Part shown: piece by piece, positions 35,746 to 44,836 of the stretch
Position numbering within the stretch: position 1 is the stretch's first letter
Layout: each line of letters opens with the position of its first letter
Assembly (NCBI RefSeq): GCF_001761365.1
Contig: NZ_CP017477.1
Location: 1,076,501 to 1,140,500, forward strand
Length of the DNA: 64,000 nt
Source: Polaribacter vadi
GTDB lineage: Bacteria > Bacteroidota > Bacteroidia > Flavobacteriales > Flavobacteriaceae
Direction of reading: 5' to 3'
Made by a program: the position numbers and the translations under genes
The notes under the pieces: generated by a model
What the model was told of the DNA's origin: nothing
The model's input: the letters and a program-made list of their open reading frames with translations, nothing else
Database searches by the model: none

Positions 35746-38625
35746 TTAAAACTTTTGAATGTAGTTTACTAAGTTTTCTTCTTTATCTAAATTAAATTTT
35801 TTGCGTAATCTATATCTACTTTGTTCTACACTTGTAATAGCAACATTCATTAACGAAGCAATTTCTTTTGAAGAAAGGTTTAGTTTTAAATAGGCGCTTA
35901 ACTTAATTTCATTAGAAGATAAATTGGGATGTTTTTCTCTTAATTTTTCGAAGAATTGTGAGTGAGAATTGCTGAAATGCAGTTGAAAGGTTAACCAATC
36001 TTCCTTATCCACTAAATGATTATTAATTTTTTTAACTACTTTTTTTATAGGGTAATGCAATGAGCTATTCATCAACTCTTCATCTATTTTTTTGATATCA
36101 TTAATTAAATCGGATAACAATTCGTTTTTCTTGATGTTATTTAAGGTAGAAGAGGCTAAGGCTGCGTTTTTCTTTTTAATTTCTAAATTTAGGTTTTCTT
36201 CTTTTAATAAGAATAATTTTTTATCTGCTTCTAATTTTACTAACTCAAATTTTTCCTTTTGACGCTCTCTTTTTTGTTTTTCTAACAGCTTTAATCGATT
36301 AACATATTTTATATTTTTTCTATTTATATATGCCCTATAACTAAAAAAGATAACAATAAAAGTGAATATGTAAAAAGCTATAGCCCATTTACTTATATAC
36401 CATGGATATGCTATATAAAAAGGAATTTTAATTATTTTAGAATCTACTTCGTTTTCGGCTTTGGTTTTTATTTCTAATACATATGCGCCCGAAGAAATTC
36501 CTGGAAAATTTAATTCACTGGCATTTAACCAATTAGACCAATTACTATCTTTAAAACCATTTAGTTTATATTGTACTAACTTAGAGTTTCCTAAAGGTGT
36601 TTTTGGCAAGGCTATTTTAACCTTTAAAAAATTATTTGAGTATGGAATTTTTAATTCTTCCTTTGTGTCTATTATAGCTCTTATCGTATCTCTGGTACTT
36701 ATTAACTCAATAGATCTTATTAATGGTAAATCATTAAATTGTATTTTTTTATTTCTATTTATATTATAGAAAACAATTCCATCTTCAATTCCAATTCCAT
36801 AAACATTTTTATCAATTTCTGTAAATTTATTAAAGTCATTTAAATGTTTATCCCAAAAATTATAAAAAGAAGCTTGGTTAATATTAAAATGATTTTGATC
36901 TCTTAAAACATATCCTAATTGCTTTGGAGTAGAATACCAAAATATATTTTCATTCTGATAAATATGCGTAATAGTATTTAAGCCTTTAAAAATTTCTGTG
37001 GGATATTTTGCTTTTATAAATAAATTATCTATTGCATCATAATAAAAAAAACCTTTAGGGCTGTAAAACACCAAATTACCATCAATTTTAGAAAAATAAG
37101 CTGGAGTTTCTACATTTTCATTTTCTACACCATAAAATTCCGCTTCTTCTAGTTCTAAACCATCTGAAGATAACCTTAATCTGTAAAATCCTTTAGAAGG
37201 ATGAGATACCCATATTTGATTATATTGATCAAAGTCTAAAAAACGAGAAGATTCTCCAAAATTTTCAAATTTTCTAATAAATTTCCATTCGCCATTTATT
37301 CTTTTAAAAACTGCAACTCCAGAGTAAAAACCAACATATAAAAGATCTTTAAACTTTGGATGTTTTTTAAAAATCCACCCACCACCTTCTAAATGGATAG
37401 TTTTTAAAGAGTTATTTTTAAGTAAAGAAAGACCTTTATGGCTACCTACTAATATTTCGCCATCAACTTCCTTAATTTCCCAAATATTTTCTGTGCTTTC
37501 ATCTAATAATTTCGGTTCTGATTCCTGCTTATTCATATTTTTCATAAACAAGCCTTGGTTAGTACCTAAGTATAATATAGAGTCTTTAAGAAAAGTAGTG
37601 TAAACAGTACCGAAGTTACTATTGGTATCTAAAAAATATTTTGCATTACTATTAACTTCAATATAACTTATACCTGACTCTGTACTTAACCAAATGTTGT
37701 TATGAAAATCATTAAAAACTTTCAAAATAGCATTATTATTTAATCCTTGTATTTTATTAATATGGGTTATTATTTTTCCTTTATCAGAAATTATATAAAA
37801 ACCGTTTCTTAGTGTACCAACAATAAATTGATTACTTTTATATTTTTCTATATCTGTGAGAATAAATTTCTTGAATTTGGTGTTTTCTATCCAATCTTTT
37901 TTTAATAAAACATTATTTTTAAGACACCAAAAACCATTATTTTTTGTTGCAATTAATATTGAATTATCTTCTTCTACAAAGACCCCAACAACATCCATCG
38001 AAATATTTTCAGTACCTTTAATTAATTTGCTTTCAGTATCATTTATAATTTCAAATAAACCAATAGAAACATCTTGAAAAAAACCTCTTTTTTTAGAGAA
38101 AAAAAGATTGCTAAAGCCTTTTTTAGCTTGTAGATTAGTTAACGTATTTGTTAAGGGATTATAAACATAAATTAGCTGAAAAGATTGGAATAAAATTTTT
38201 CCATCAATTTCAATAATATTACTAAATACAGGTAGTAAAGGCGCTTCTTTAGTTGGATATTTAAAGTACAAACTTTTGTACTGAAGCTTTCCATTATTAG
38301 TTTTAGACCAAACCCCAAAACCACCATGCCCTGCAGTATATATATGCTGGTCATCTTTAAATAAAACGGCTCTAAGATCTGTTTGATTTTCAAAAGAATA
38401 GCTTTGCCATCTAAACCCATCAAATTCGATTAACGAACCAGGTGCAGCAAAATATAAGACGCCATTTTTATCTTGAGAAATATCAAAAACCTTTAAATCT
38501 TTTTTTACATCTTCTTTTGAAAAATTTTTAATGAATGGAACACCAGGAAGATTTGTAAATTGACCAAATAAAGGATTTGAAAAACAAATAATAATTAGAA
38601 AAAAAAAGGTATTTATAATTCTCAT
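35746..38625 (-). CDS. Membrane sensor-regulator: beta-propeller, Y_Y_Y, LuxR-type DNA-binding domain
   Basis: The 959-aa protein has a signal peptide (about 1-21), a long periplasmic region of propeller-like repeats (SKNGFYRLRLSSDG-like and GLFMKNMNKQ units), a Y_Y_Y (triple tyrosine) domain (about 690-755) and one transmembrane helix near 770-790 (WAIAFYIFTFIVIFFSYRAY). A coiled coil (about 795-870) precedes a C-terminal LuxR/GerE helix-turn-helix (NEIKLSAYLKLNLSSKEIAS, then SVEQSRYRLRKKF). There is no kinase domain, unlike hybrid two-component PUL sensors. It probably senses a glucan oligomer and turns on the adjacent PUL. Confidence 0.85.
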   Translation of the reverse strand: MRIINTFFFLIIICFSNPLFGQFTNLPGVPFIKNFSKEDVKKDLKVFDISQDKNGVLYFAAPGSLIEFDGFRWQSYSFENQTDLRAVLFKDDQHIYTAGHGGFGVWSKTNNGKLQYKSLYFKYPTKEAPLLPVFSNIIEIDGKILFQSFQLIYVYNPLTNTLTNLQAKKGFSNLFFSKKRGFFQDVSIGLFEIINDTESKLIKGTENISMDVVGVFVEEDNSILIATKNNGFWCLKNNVLLKKDWIENTKFKKFILTDIEKYKSNQFIVGTLRNGFYIISDKGKIITHINKIQGLNNNAILKVFNDFHNNIWLSTESGISYIEVNSNAKYFLDTNSNFGTVYTTFLKDSILYLGTNQGLFMKNMNKQESEPKLLDESTENIWEIKEVDGEILVGSHKGLSLLKNNSLKTIHLEGGGWIFKKHPKFKDLLYVGFYSGVAVFKRINGEWKFIRKFENFGESSRFLDFDQYNQIWVSHPSKGFYRLRLSSDGLELEEAEFYGVENENVETPAYFSKIDGNLVFYSPKGFFYYDAIDNLFIKAKYPTEIFKGLNTITHIYQNENIFWYSTPKQLGYVLRDQNHFNINQASFYNFWDKHLNDFNKFTEIDKNVYGIGIEDGIVFYNINRNKKIQFNDLPLIRSIELISTRDTIRAIIDTKEELKIPYSNNFLKVKIALPKTPLGNSKLVQYKLNGFKDSNWSNWLNASELNFPGISSGAYVLEIKTKAENEVDSKIIKIPFYIAYPWYISKWAIAFYIFTFIVIFFSYRAYINRKNIKYVNRLKLLEKQKRERQKEKFELVKLEADKKLFLLKEENLNLEIKKKNAALASSTLNNIKKNELLSDLINDIKKIDEELMNSSLHYPIKKVVKKINNHLVDKEDWLTFQLHFSNSHSQFFEKLREKHPNLSSNEIKLSAYLKLNLSSKEIASLMNVAITSVEQSRYRLRKKFNLDKEENLVNYIQKF

Positions 38626-39250
38626 AAATAATTACTTTTAAACATTATAATTTTGGATGTAAATAAACTGCTTTTTGAATTATTCATATTATAACTTTTT
38701 TTTAAGCTTACTACTTGTGTAAATAAGCTATTTTTAGAGATATATGTAATTAAAAATGGACTAAAAACCTAAAATATTACTAACAATTTTACGATAATTA
38801 TTTTGAATACTTGCTGTAACTTTTGATTTATCTTGATTGAACCCTCCTTCAATATTATAACCATTTCAATATTTTTATTGCTTATTTTTTTCACTCCATA
38901 AAATTATTTCAGAAATTACTGGCGCTAGCTAAAAGGTAGAAAACTATATAAACTTAAAAAAAGTAAAAGAAGATTATCCGAACACTAACATTTTCAAAGT
39001 GATGTTACAGATGATGCAGAAGTAAGAAGAATTGTGAATGTTAAATTTGAATTTACTGCGTTCAAAACAATTTTTGAATCTTAAAAAAAGAACTAAGCTT
39101 CGCTTGCTATCTTCAAAATTTTTTTTTAAATGGAAGATCTTTCGACTGGCTCAAGATTATGGATGCTTTTTAATACTCTTTACTTCTTTCCATTGATGGA
39201 TACTGAATTTATTGCAACTCTTTTTTAAAATTATAGTTGCTTTTTTTAAT

Positions 39251-39623
39251 CTTTACTTTTTTCCATTGATGAAAAAAGTAACAAAAAAATCTAAACTACC
39301 TATTCGTTATGCGAGTTAACTACAACCAAAATATATTTTGGTTTTGGTAGTCATGGATTCTACATCCTATTCCATTATCGTATCCAGGCTTTTTATTAAG
39401 GTCCCCAATAAAGTTGAGAACAAGCTTTGGACACTTGCCGTTTCATAAGATTTGAATTGCTACGAAAACCATAGTATGTCGGTTTGGGAGGTTGTAGTTA
39501 TATCTTTTTTATTAAAATGATATTCTTTCGCTAGTTCAAGATTGTGGTTGTGTATTTTTGTTTGTGTGTGTTTTTTTACTCTTTACTTTTTTCCATTGAT
39601 GAAAAAAGTAACAAAAAAATCTA
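39251..39623. repeat. Exact 43-nt direct repeat pair
   Basis: ctttacttttttccattgat and the following 23 bases occur identically at 39251-39293 and 39581-39623, 330 bp apart. Degenerate copies occur at 17.44, 39.17, 58.79 and 59.15 kb. The region between them holds a 20-bp perfect palindrome. Confidence 0.85.
39324..39343. repeat. Perfect 20-bp palindrome
   Basis: aaccaaaatatattttggtt reads the same on both strands. It sits between the two 43-nt repeats in an otherwise non-coding region; function unknown. Confidence 0.8.
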
Positions 39624-39750
39624 GACTTGAACTTTCAGCGGTCTAAACTATTTTTAAATCCTAAAATAAATGAACTCGCTGTGCTCAAACAGCATTTATT
39701 TTTACGGATTCTTCAAATGTTTGACACTCGCTTCCAAGTTCTATGTCGGT
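39611..39750. repeat. Dispersed repeat copy A with stem-loop
   Basis: One of three copies in the window (see 57801-57940 and 58848-59000) sharing tttcagcggtc-like and ttgacactcgctt-like flanks. The central stem is aaaataaatg (39663-39672) with catttatttt (39693-39702), loop 20 nt. In the other copies the stem is aaaagaaaag/cttttctttt, so pairing is kept while the bases change. Confidence 0.8.
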
Positions 39751-39808
39751 TTGGGATGTTGTAGCTGTATGTTTATTTCTTTAAAATTAGATTTTTCGCA
39801 GGCTCAAA

Positions 39809-42763
39809 TTAACTTCTTGGGTCTGTTGCGATGCTCATTTTTTTTGATTGGATAATATTCATGCTGCAAAAACCAAATCGGTTGGTGATTTTACCATAAC
39901 AGGCATAGACTCCCATTCCGTTTATAGGATATTGATGGACCACATTTGTAAAATGAACTGCATCGAAATAATTGCCTTCAGCATCTATGAACGTGCTTAA
40001 TCGCATTAACTTACCCTGGGAAGTTTGGTTAAATCTCGTGGTTACTAATTGTCCATATAATAAGACATTTTGATCTGGAAATTGTGCCATTTCTTTTGCC
40101 TTGATGTGGGGATGAAATTCATCTATCACCAATGAAAAGTAATTTTGAATGGTAAAGCCCAACAACTCGATTTCGTCATAAAAATTTTCTACCCAATTTG
40201 ATTGTAGTTCTGGTATCTGAAACTTTTTTTGCTGTATGCGAAATAATGCTGCTTGTTGATTTTTTCTATTTTTTGAGACATTTAATTTAAATGTGGCCTC
40301 CCACAACAAAGTGGTTTTGGCTTTGTTTGTAAAACGAAATGCGTCCATGCGAATTAGAATACTGAGCTGTTCTATCGAAATTCTTACACGTTCTAGAAAA
40401 TCATCCAAAGAGCTAAAAGTGCCAACCAATTGTCTTTCATTTAAAATACGCTGAATGGTTAATTGCTCTAAACTTTTTAAATACCCAAACCCTAAAAAAA
40501 TGGTTTTGCCTTTTACCCTATTTGCATGGTCGCTTTGATTGATACAAGGCAATTCGATTTTAGCACCACACATTTTTGCTTCGTGAATGTAATGTTCTGC
40601 TGTATAAAAACCTCCACCATTATTTAATACTGCCACCATAAATTCTATAGGGTAATAGCATTTCAAAAATAGACTCTGATAACTTTCTACAGCATACGAA
40701 GCCGAGTGCCCTTTTGCAAAAGCATAGCCTGCAAAGCTTTTGATTTGATCCCATACTTTGAAAATTAACTCGTCTTTATGTCCCTTTTTTCTACAATTTG
40801 CAATGAACTTTTCTTCTACAGCTTTGAACTCTTTGAGTGAACGGTATTTGCCACTCATTCCTCTTCGTAACACATCGGCTTCTCCCAACTTTAAATCTGC
40901 AAATTGATTCGCCACTTTCATTACGTCTTCTTGATATACCATGACCCCATAAGTTTCAGGCATTATTTTTAATAATATTGGATTTGCCTCTTTTCGTTTT
41001 TCAGGAAAACGATGTCTTTTGATGAATTCCTCTTTCATTCCAGAACTAGAAACTCCTGGTCTTATGATAGAACTCGCGGCTACCAAACCTAAATAATCTT
41101 GGGTTTGTAATTTTTGCATTAAACCACGCATTGCAGGAGATTCTACATAATACGCACCAATAGCACCTCCTGTTTTTAAAAGGTTGTTGATGTTTTTATC
41201 CTTTTTAAACGTTGCTACATCTGTAATATCAATTTTAGGAGCATCAGGGTTATTTTCTTTGATAATCTCTAAGGCATCTTTAATTTTTGCCAAGCCACGT
41301 TGCCCTAAAATATCGAATTTAAAAATCCCTACATCATCCGCAATATTCATATCAAACTGTACTGTCGGAAAATTTTTAGGCGGTAAGTTGGTAGCTGAAT
41401 AGTAATGAATTGGTTTGTCTAGAATTAAAACGCCTGCAGCATGTACACTTACATAATTTGGAAATCCTTCGATAAGTTTTCCATATTTTAAAACTAAATT
41501 AGCCATCTCATCTAATTGCCCTACAACAATTCCTTTGCTTAGTTTGTCTATTTCTTCTTTTGGCAAGCCAAACACCTTACCCAATTCTCGCACTACAGCT
41601 TTGTATTTAAAGGTTACATAAGTTGCTAACAGTGCCACATTTTTAAATCGATCGAAAATATATTGGGTCATTATATCTCTATCTTTCCATGAAAAATCGA
41701 TATCAAAATCTGGAGGAGAAGCTCTAAAAGGATTGATAAATCTTTCGAAATATAAATCTAACTCAATGGGATCTACATCTGTAATTCCTAAAATATACGC
41801 CACAATGCTGTTTGCGCCACTACCTCTACCCACATGAAAAAAATTGTTACTATTTGCGTGTTGAATTATGTCGTAATTGATCAGAAAAAAAGACACAAAT
41901 TTTAAATCGATGATGACTTTTAGTTCCTTTTGAAGTCGGTTGTTCACCTCCTCTGTGATCTCTTTATATCTCTTTGCAATTTTACTCTGACACAACTGAT
42001 TTAACTGTTTGCAATCCTCTTCGAAGCTATTGTTATATCGTTGTAAGTTTTGATTTGTACGCTCTTTGCCAAAACCAAAATTGATATTGCATTGGTTAAG
42101 TATGACTTGGGTATTTTTAATGGCATTCGGAAAATCTTTAAAATGATTTTGCAGATCATCTACCTGGTACATTTTATCCGTTTCGAGGCATTGCTCTGAT
42201 GCCTCCAACTTGCTTAGTAAGGTATTTTTATCAATTGCTCTTAATATCCTATGTGCATTGAAATCCTTTTTATTTCTTATTGTAACTTGTTGTTGGATTA
42301 CTATTTTATCTGTGAATTCATTCAAATAAGAGAACCGTAATTTATTGACCTCAGCCAATGAGATGCCGATAAACTCATTTTCTTTAAAGTTGGTTATATT
42401 TAATTCTAAAACTTTTTCGAAAGGATAAATAATAATCACCTCTTCTAAAAAAGGAGGTTGTTCTGGTATGCTAGTTTTTGACTCTAAAAAAGAGGATAAA
42501 AAACGATTGATATTTTGAAACCCTAAATTGGTTTTAGCCAAGGCCACAAATTGTTGAGTATTCCCATTTCTGAAATCTACCCCTACCACTGGTTTGATGT
42601 TTGCTTTCTTAGCCTGTTGCACAAAATTCATACAGGCAGATGTATTGTTGATGTCTGTTAACGCTAATGTGTGGACGTTATTTTCTAACGCCAGTTGTAG
42701 CAATTCGGTTTCAGAAAACGTCCCATATCTTAGTGAATAATATGTATGACAATTTAGATACAT
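39809..42763 (-). CDS. dnaE: Error-prone DNA polymerase III alpha-like subunit (DnaE2/ImuC type)
   Basis: At 984 aa it is shorter than replicative DnaE (about 1150-1500). The N-terminal PHP domain (about 1-200) has lost metal ligands: the usual HxH start reads NCHT, and ALTDHGN reads ALTDINN, so it is likely inactive for proofreading. The polymerase core is intact, with SPPDFDIDFSW (catalytic Asp pair), then FDILGQRGL and YAFAKGHSASYAVESY. Such subunits work with a Y-family partner in damage-induced mutagenesis. The neighbour is exactly that partner, 3 bp away. Confidence 0.88.
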   Translation of the reverse strand: MYLNCHTYYSLRYGTFSETELLQLALENNVHTLALTDINNTSACMNFVQQAKKANIKPVVGVDFRNGNTQQFVALAKTNLGFQNINRFLSSFLESKTSIPEQPPFLEEVIIIYPFEKVLELNITNFKENEFIGISLAEVNKLRFSYLNEFTDKIVIQQQVTIRNKKDFNAHRILRAIDKNTLLSKLEASEQCLETDKMYQVDDLQNHFKDFPNAIKNTQVILNQCNINFGFGKERTNQNLQRYNNSFEEDCKQLNQLCQSKIAKRYKEITEEVNNRLQKELKVIIDLKFVSFFLINYDIIQHANSNNFFHVGRGSGANSIVAYILGITDVDPIELDLYFERFINPFRASPPDFDIDFSWKDRDIMTQYIFDRFKNVALLATYVTFKYKAVVRELGKVFGLPKEEIDKLSKGIVVGQLDEMANLVLKYGKLIEGFPNYVSVHAAGVLILDKPIHYYSATNLPPKNFPTVQFDMNIADDVGIFKFDILGQRGLAKIKDALEIIKENNPDAPKIDITDVATFKKDKNINNLLKTGGAIGAYYVESPAMRGLMQKLQTQDYLGLVAASSIIRPGVSSSGMKEEFIKRHRFPEKRKEANPILLKIMPETYGVMVYQEDVMKVANQFADLKLGEADVLRRGMSGKYRSLKEFKAVEEKFIANCRKKGHKDELIFKVWDQIKSFAGYAFAKGHSASYAVESYQSLFLKCYYPIEFMVAVLNNGGGFYTAEHYIHEAKMCGAKIELPCINQSDHANRVKGKTIFLGFGYLKSLEQLTIQRILNERQLVGTFSSLDDFLERVRISIEQLSILIRMDAFRFTNKAKTTLLWEATFKLNVSKNRKNQQAALFRIQQKKFQIPELQSNWVENFYDEIELLGFTIQNYFSLVIDEFHPHIKAKEMAQFPDQNVLLYGQLVTTRFNQTSQGKLMRLSTFIDAEGNYFDAVHFTNVVHQYPINGMGVYACYGKITNRFGFCSMNIIQSKKMSIATDPRS

Positions 42764-42766
42764 TTA

Positions 42767-43981
42767 TTATTGTTTTCTATGTGCTAACACCAATGGCGGT
42801 TCGCCGTTAAATGGGTTGTTAAACCTCCCAATTGATTTAGCTCCCATTGCTGCAGCTCTCATGATGCTTTTTTCGCCATATTTATTACGGACATTATCCA
42901 TGGCATTGTATAGATCGAGCATTTGTTCGGTATCATCGAAGAGGTTTATTTGATAATTACCACTCACAATATCGGAAACCTTTACCCCTACCAATCGAAT
43001 TAACAAACGTCTTTGATACAATTTCTGAAACAATTCTAAGACTGTAGGAATGATGATATGGTCGGCACTAGTATAGGGAATTTTTACCTGTTTGCTGTAG
43101 GTATTAAAATCTGAATACCTAATTTTAACGCTTATGGTTGCTGCCAATTTATCTCCTTTTCTTAATTGATATGCTAGGTTTTCTGCCATTGCGAAAATGG
43201 TTTCCTTCAACTTATTCATATCAATTGTATCTTTTGTGTAGGTTCTTTCCGTAGACAATGACTTGCGCTCATGAAAAGCAATGATTGGAGGATTGTCGAT
43301 GCCATTTGCACGTTTCCAAATTGTTTTTCCGTTTGCCCCCAAAACACTGATCATCATTTCTAATGGCATTTCCTGTATCAGCTTTACTTTGTCTATTCCT
43401 AAATTTCTTAATATTTTATAGGTTTTTTCACCGACTGAAGGAATTTTTCGAATGGATAAAGGCGCTAAGAAAGATTTCTCAAACCCTTTGTTTATTAGCA
43501 ATTGGTTGTTTGGTTTTGCTTCGCCAGTAGCCACTTTTGAAACAATTTTATTTTGCGACAATCCAAATGAAATGGGCAGTCCGCTTTCTTTGATGATTCG
43601 TTGGCGTAATTCTGAAGCATATTTATAACTTCCAAAAAACGCATCCATTCCTGAAAGGTCTGCATAGAATTCATCGATGCTTGCTTTTTCAAAAACAGGC
43701 ACACTCTCTTTGATAATTTCTGTGACTATGTTTGAGAACTTGGAATAGGTTCCTGTATTTCCTCTGATGATGGTAGCCTCTGGGCATAATCTTTTGGCAA
43801 TTTTCATGGACATGCCTGAGTGAATACCGAATCTTCTTGTTTCATAACTGCACGCAGCTACGACTCCTCTGTCTCCAGTGCCCCCCACTAACAATGGTTT
43901 TTTTTGTAACCTGCTATCTATCAAACGTTCGCAGGAAACAAAAAAAGTATCTAAATCGAGATGTAAAATATATTTTTTCAC
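42767..43981 (-). CDS. dinB: Y-family DNA polymerase (DinB/ImuB/UmuC-like)
   Basis: The 404-aa protein shows the Y-family palm motifs: LDLDTFFVSCERL near residue 8, SYETRRFGIHSGM (fingers) and ASIDEFYADLSGMD (about 104, catalytic Asp-Glu). A helix-hairpin-helix thumb (IPSVGEKTYKILRNL) and little-finger region follow. The catalytic residues are kept, unlike the inactive ImuB type, so it is a lesion-bypass polymerase. The start is GTG (43979-43981), rare in this phylum. It lies 3 bp before the DnaE gene and is divergent from an S24 repressor. Confidence 0.9.
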   Translation of the reverse strand: MKKYILHLDLDTFFVSCERLIDSRLQKKPLLVGGTGDRGVVAACSYETRRFGIHSGMSMKIAKRLCPEATIIRGNTGTYSKFSNIVTEIIKESVPVFEKASIDEFYADLSGMDAFFGSYKYASELRQRIIKESGLPISFGLSQNKIVSKVATGEAKPNNQLLINKGFEKSFLAPLSIRKIPSVGEKTYKILRNLGIDKVKLIQEMPLEMMISVLGANGKTIWKRANGIDNPPIIAFHERKSLSTERTYTKDTIDMNKLKETIFAMAENLAYQLRKGDKLAATISVKIRYSDFNTYSKQVKIPYTSADHIIIPTVLELFQKLYQRRLLIRLVGVKVSDIVSGNYQINLFDDTEQMLDLYNAMDNVRNKYGEKSIMRAAAMGAKSIGRFNNPFNGEPPLVLAHRKQ

Positions 43982-43993
43982 GCTGTAAAATTA

Positions 43994-44017
43994 GCTACAA
44001 ATTCATACATTTGTTGC
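43994..44017. promoter_or_regulatory. Putative LexA-like operator between dinB and the S24 repressor
   Basis: gctacaaat (43994-44002) and atttgttgc (44009-44017) form an inverted repeat with a 6-nt spacer (8 of 9 match). A further ttgtagc half (44024-44030) lies close. The 52-bp divergent gap contains nothing else. Confidence 0.65.
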
Positions 44018-44033
44018 TCCATATTGTAGCATT

Positions 44034-44807
44034 ATGAATAATTTATCAAAAAACATCAAACATTTAAGAACTCTCAAAAAGTTAACACAAGAATCTTTGG
44101 CTGAAGAATTATCGGTGACCCGATCGAGGATTAGCTCTTATGAAGAAAATAGATCTTCCCCTACCATTGACTTTTTGATAGCTTTTTCTAACTACTTTGG
44201 TATCCCTATAGACATCATTATTAAAAATGATTTGACCAAAGCCACTGACGTTTCCTTTATAGAAGTGGGTAATCAACGTGTTCTTTTTCCTATCAGTGTA
44301 GATCATGATAATGAAAACTTGATTGAAGTGGTGCCTGCAAAAGCCTCTGCAGGTTATTTGTTGGGGTATGATGATCCTGAATACATTGAACAGCTACAAA
44401 AGATTAAACTCCCTTTTTTACCAAAAGGAAAACATAGAGCTTTCCCTATTAAAGGAGATTCTATGTTGCCTATGAAAGATGGTTCTTATTTGGTTGCTAA
44501 GTTTGTTGAGGATATACAAAATGCCAAAAGTGGTCATTCTTATATTGTCGTTACGAAAGATGATGGTATGACCTATAAGAGGGTTTATAATCAAGTGGCT
44601 GAAAAGCAATCTTTTTTATTGAAACCTGATAATCCAACATACCAACCTTATGAGGTTCCTATTTCTGAAGTTTTGGAATTGTGGAAATTTACGTGTAGCA
44701 TCAATACTCAAGAATATGAGGAACACGAATTGAAATTGAGCAGTATTATTACCATGTTTACTGATTTGGGTGTGGAATTGGAGGCTTTGAAGAAGTCTTT
44801 GATTTAG
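44034..44807 (+). CDS. XRE-type repressor with S24 (LexA/CI-like) autopeptidase domain
   Basis: The N-terminal helix-turn-helix (about 7-60; LTQESLAEELSVTRSRISSY) is fused to a C-terminal S24 protease (about 95-240). The self-cleavage site Ala-Gly is at 106-107 (AKASAGYL), the catalytic Ser at 143 (KGDSMLP) and the Lys at 182 (YKRVY). This is the layout of LexA- or phage-CI-like repressors that inactivate themselves on contact with RecA filament. Being divergent from the polymerase pair, with an inverted repeat between them, it probably represses both directions until DNA damage. Confidence 0.92.
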   Translation: MNNLSKNIKHLRTLKKLTQESLAEELSVTRSRISSYEENRSSPTIDFLIAFSNYFGIPIDIIIKNDLTKATDVSFIEVGNQRVLFPISVDHDNENLIEVVPAKASAGYLLGYDDPEYIEQLQKIKLPFLPKGKHRAFPIKGDSMLPMKDGSYLVAKFVEDIQNAKSGHSYIVVTKDDGMTYKRVYNQVAEKQSFLLKPDNPTYQPYEVPISEVLELWKFTCSINTQEYEEHELKLSSIITMFTDLGVELEALKKSLI

Positions 44808-44836
44808 GTAAATTTTAAAAAAAAATAAATTCTATT

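Larger units (their letters stand above)
38626..39808. other. Intergenic repeat-rich kilobase
   Basis: This 1.18-kb gap between two minus-strand genes contains no full gene. A short coding-like fragment lies near 38989-39084 (HFQSDVTDDAEVRRIVNVKF in one frame, no start). From about 39085 it is packed with repeats: two 43-nt copies (39251-39293 and 39581-39623), a palindrome (39324-39343), dispersed copy A with a covarying stem (39611-39750), and two copies of tatgtcggtttggga (39478 and 39743). Confidence 0.6.

Noticed and set aside
38989..39084. Gene fragment in the repeat-rich gap
   Set aside because: About 32 codons of coding-like sequence but no start and no recognisable family, so listed only as a note.
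44109..44609. Minus-strand open frames inside the S24 repressor gene
   Set aside because: Shadow frames of a clear protein-coding gene.
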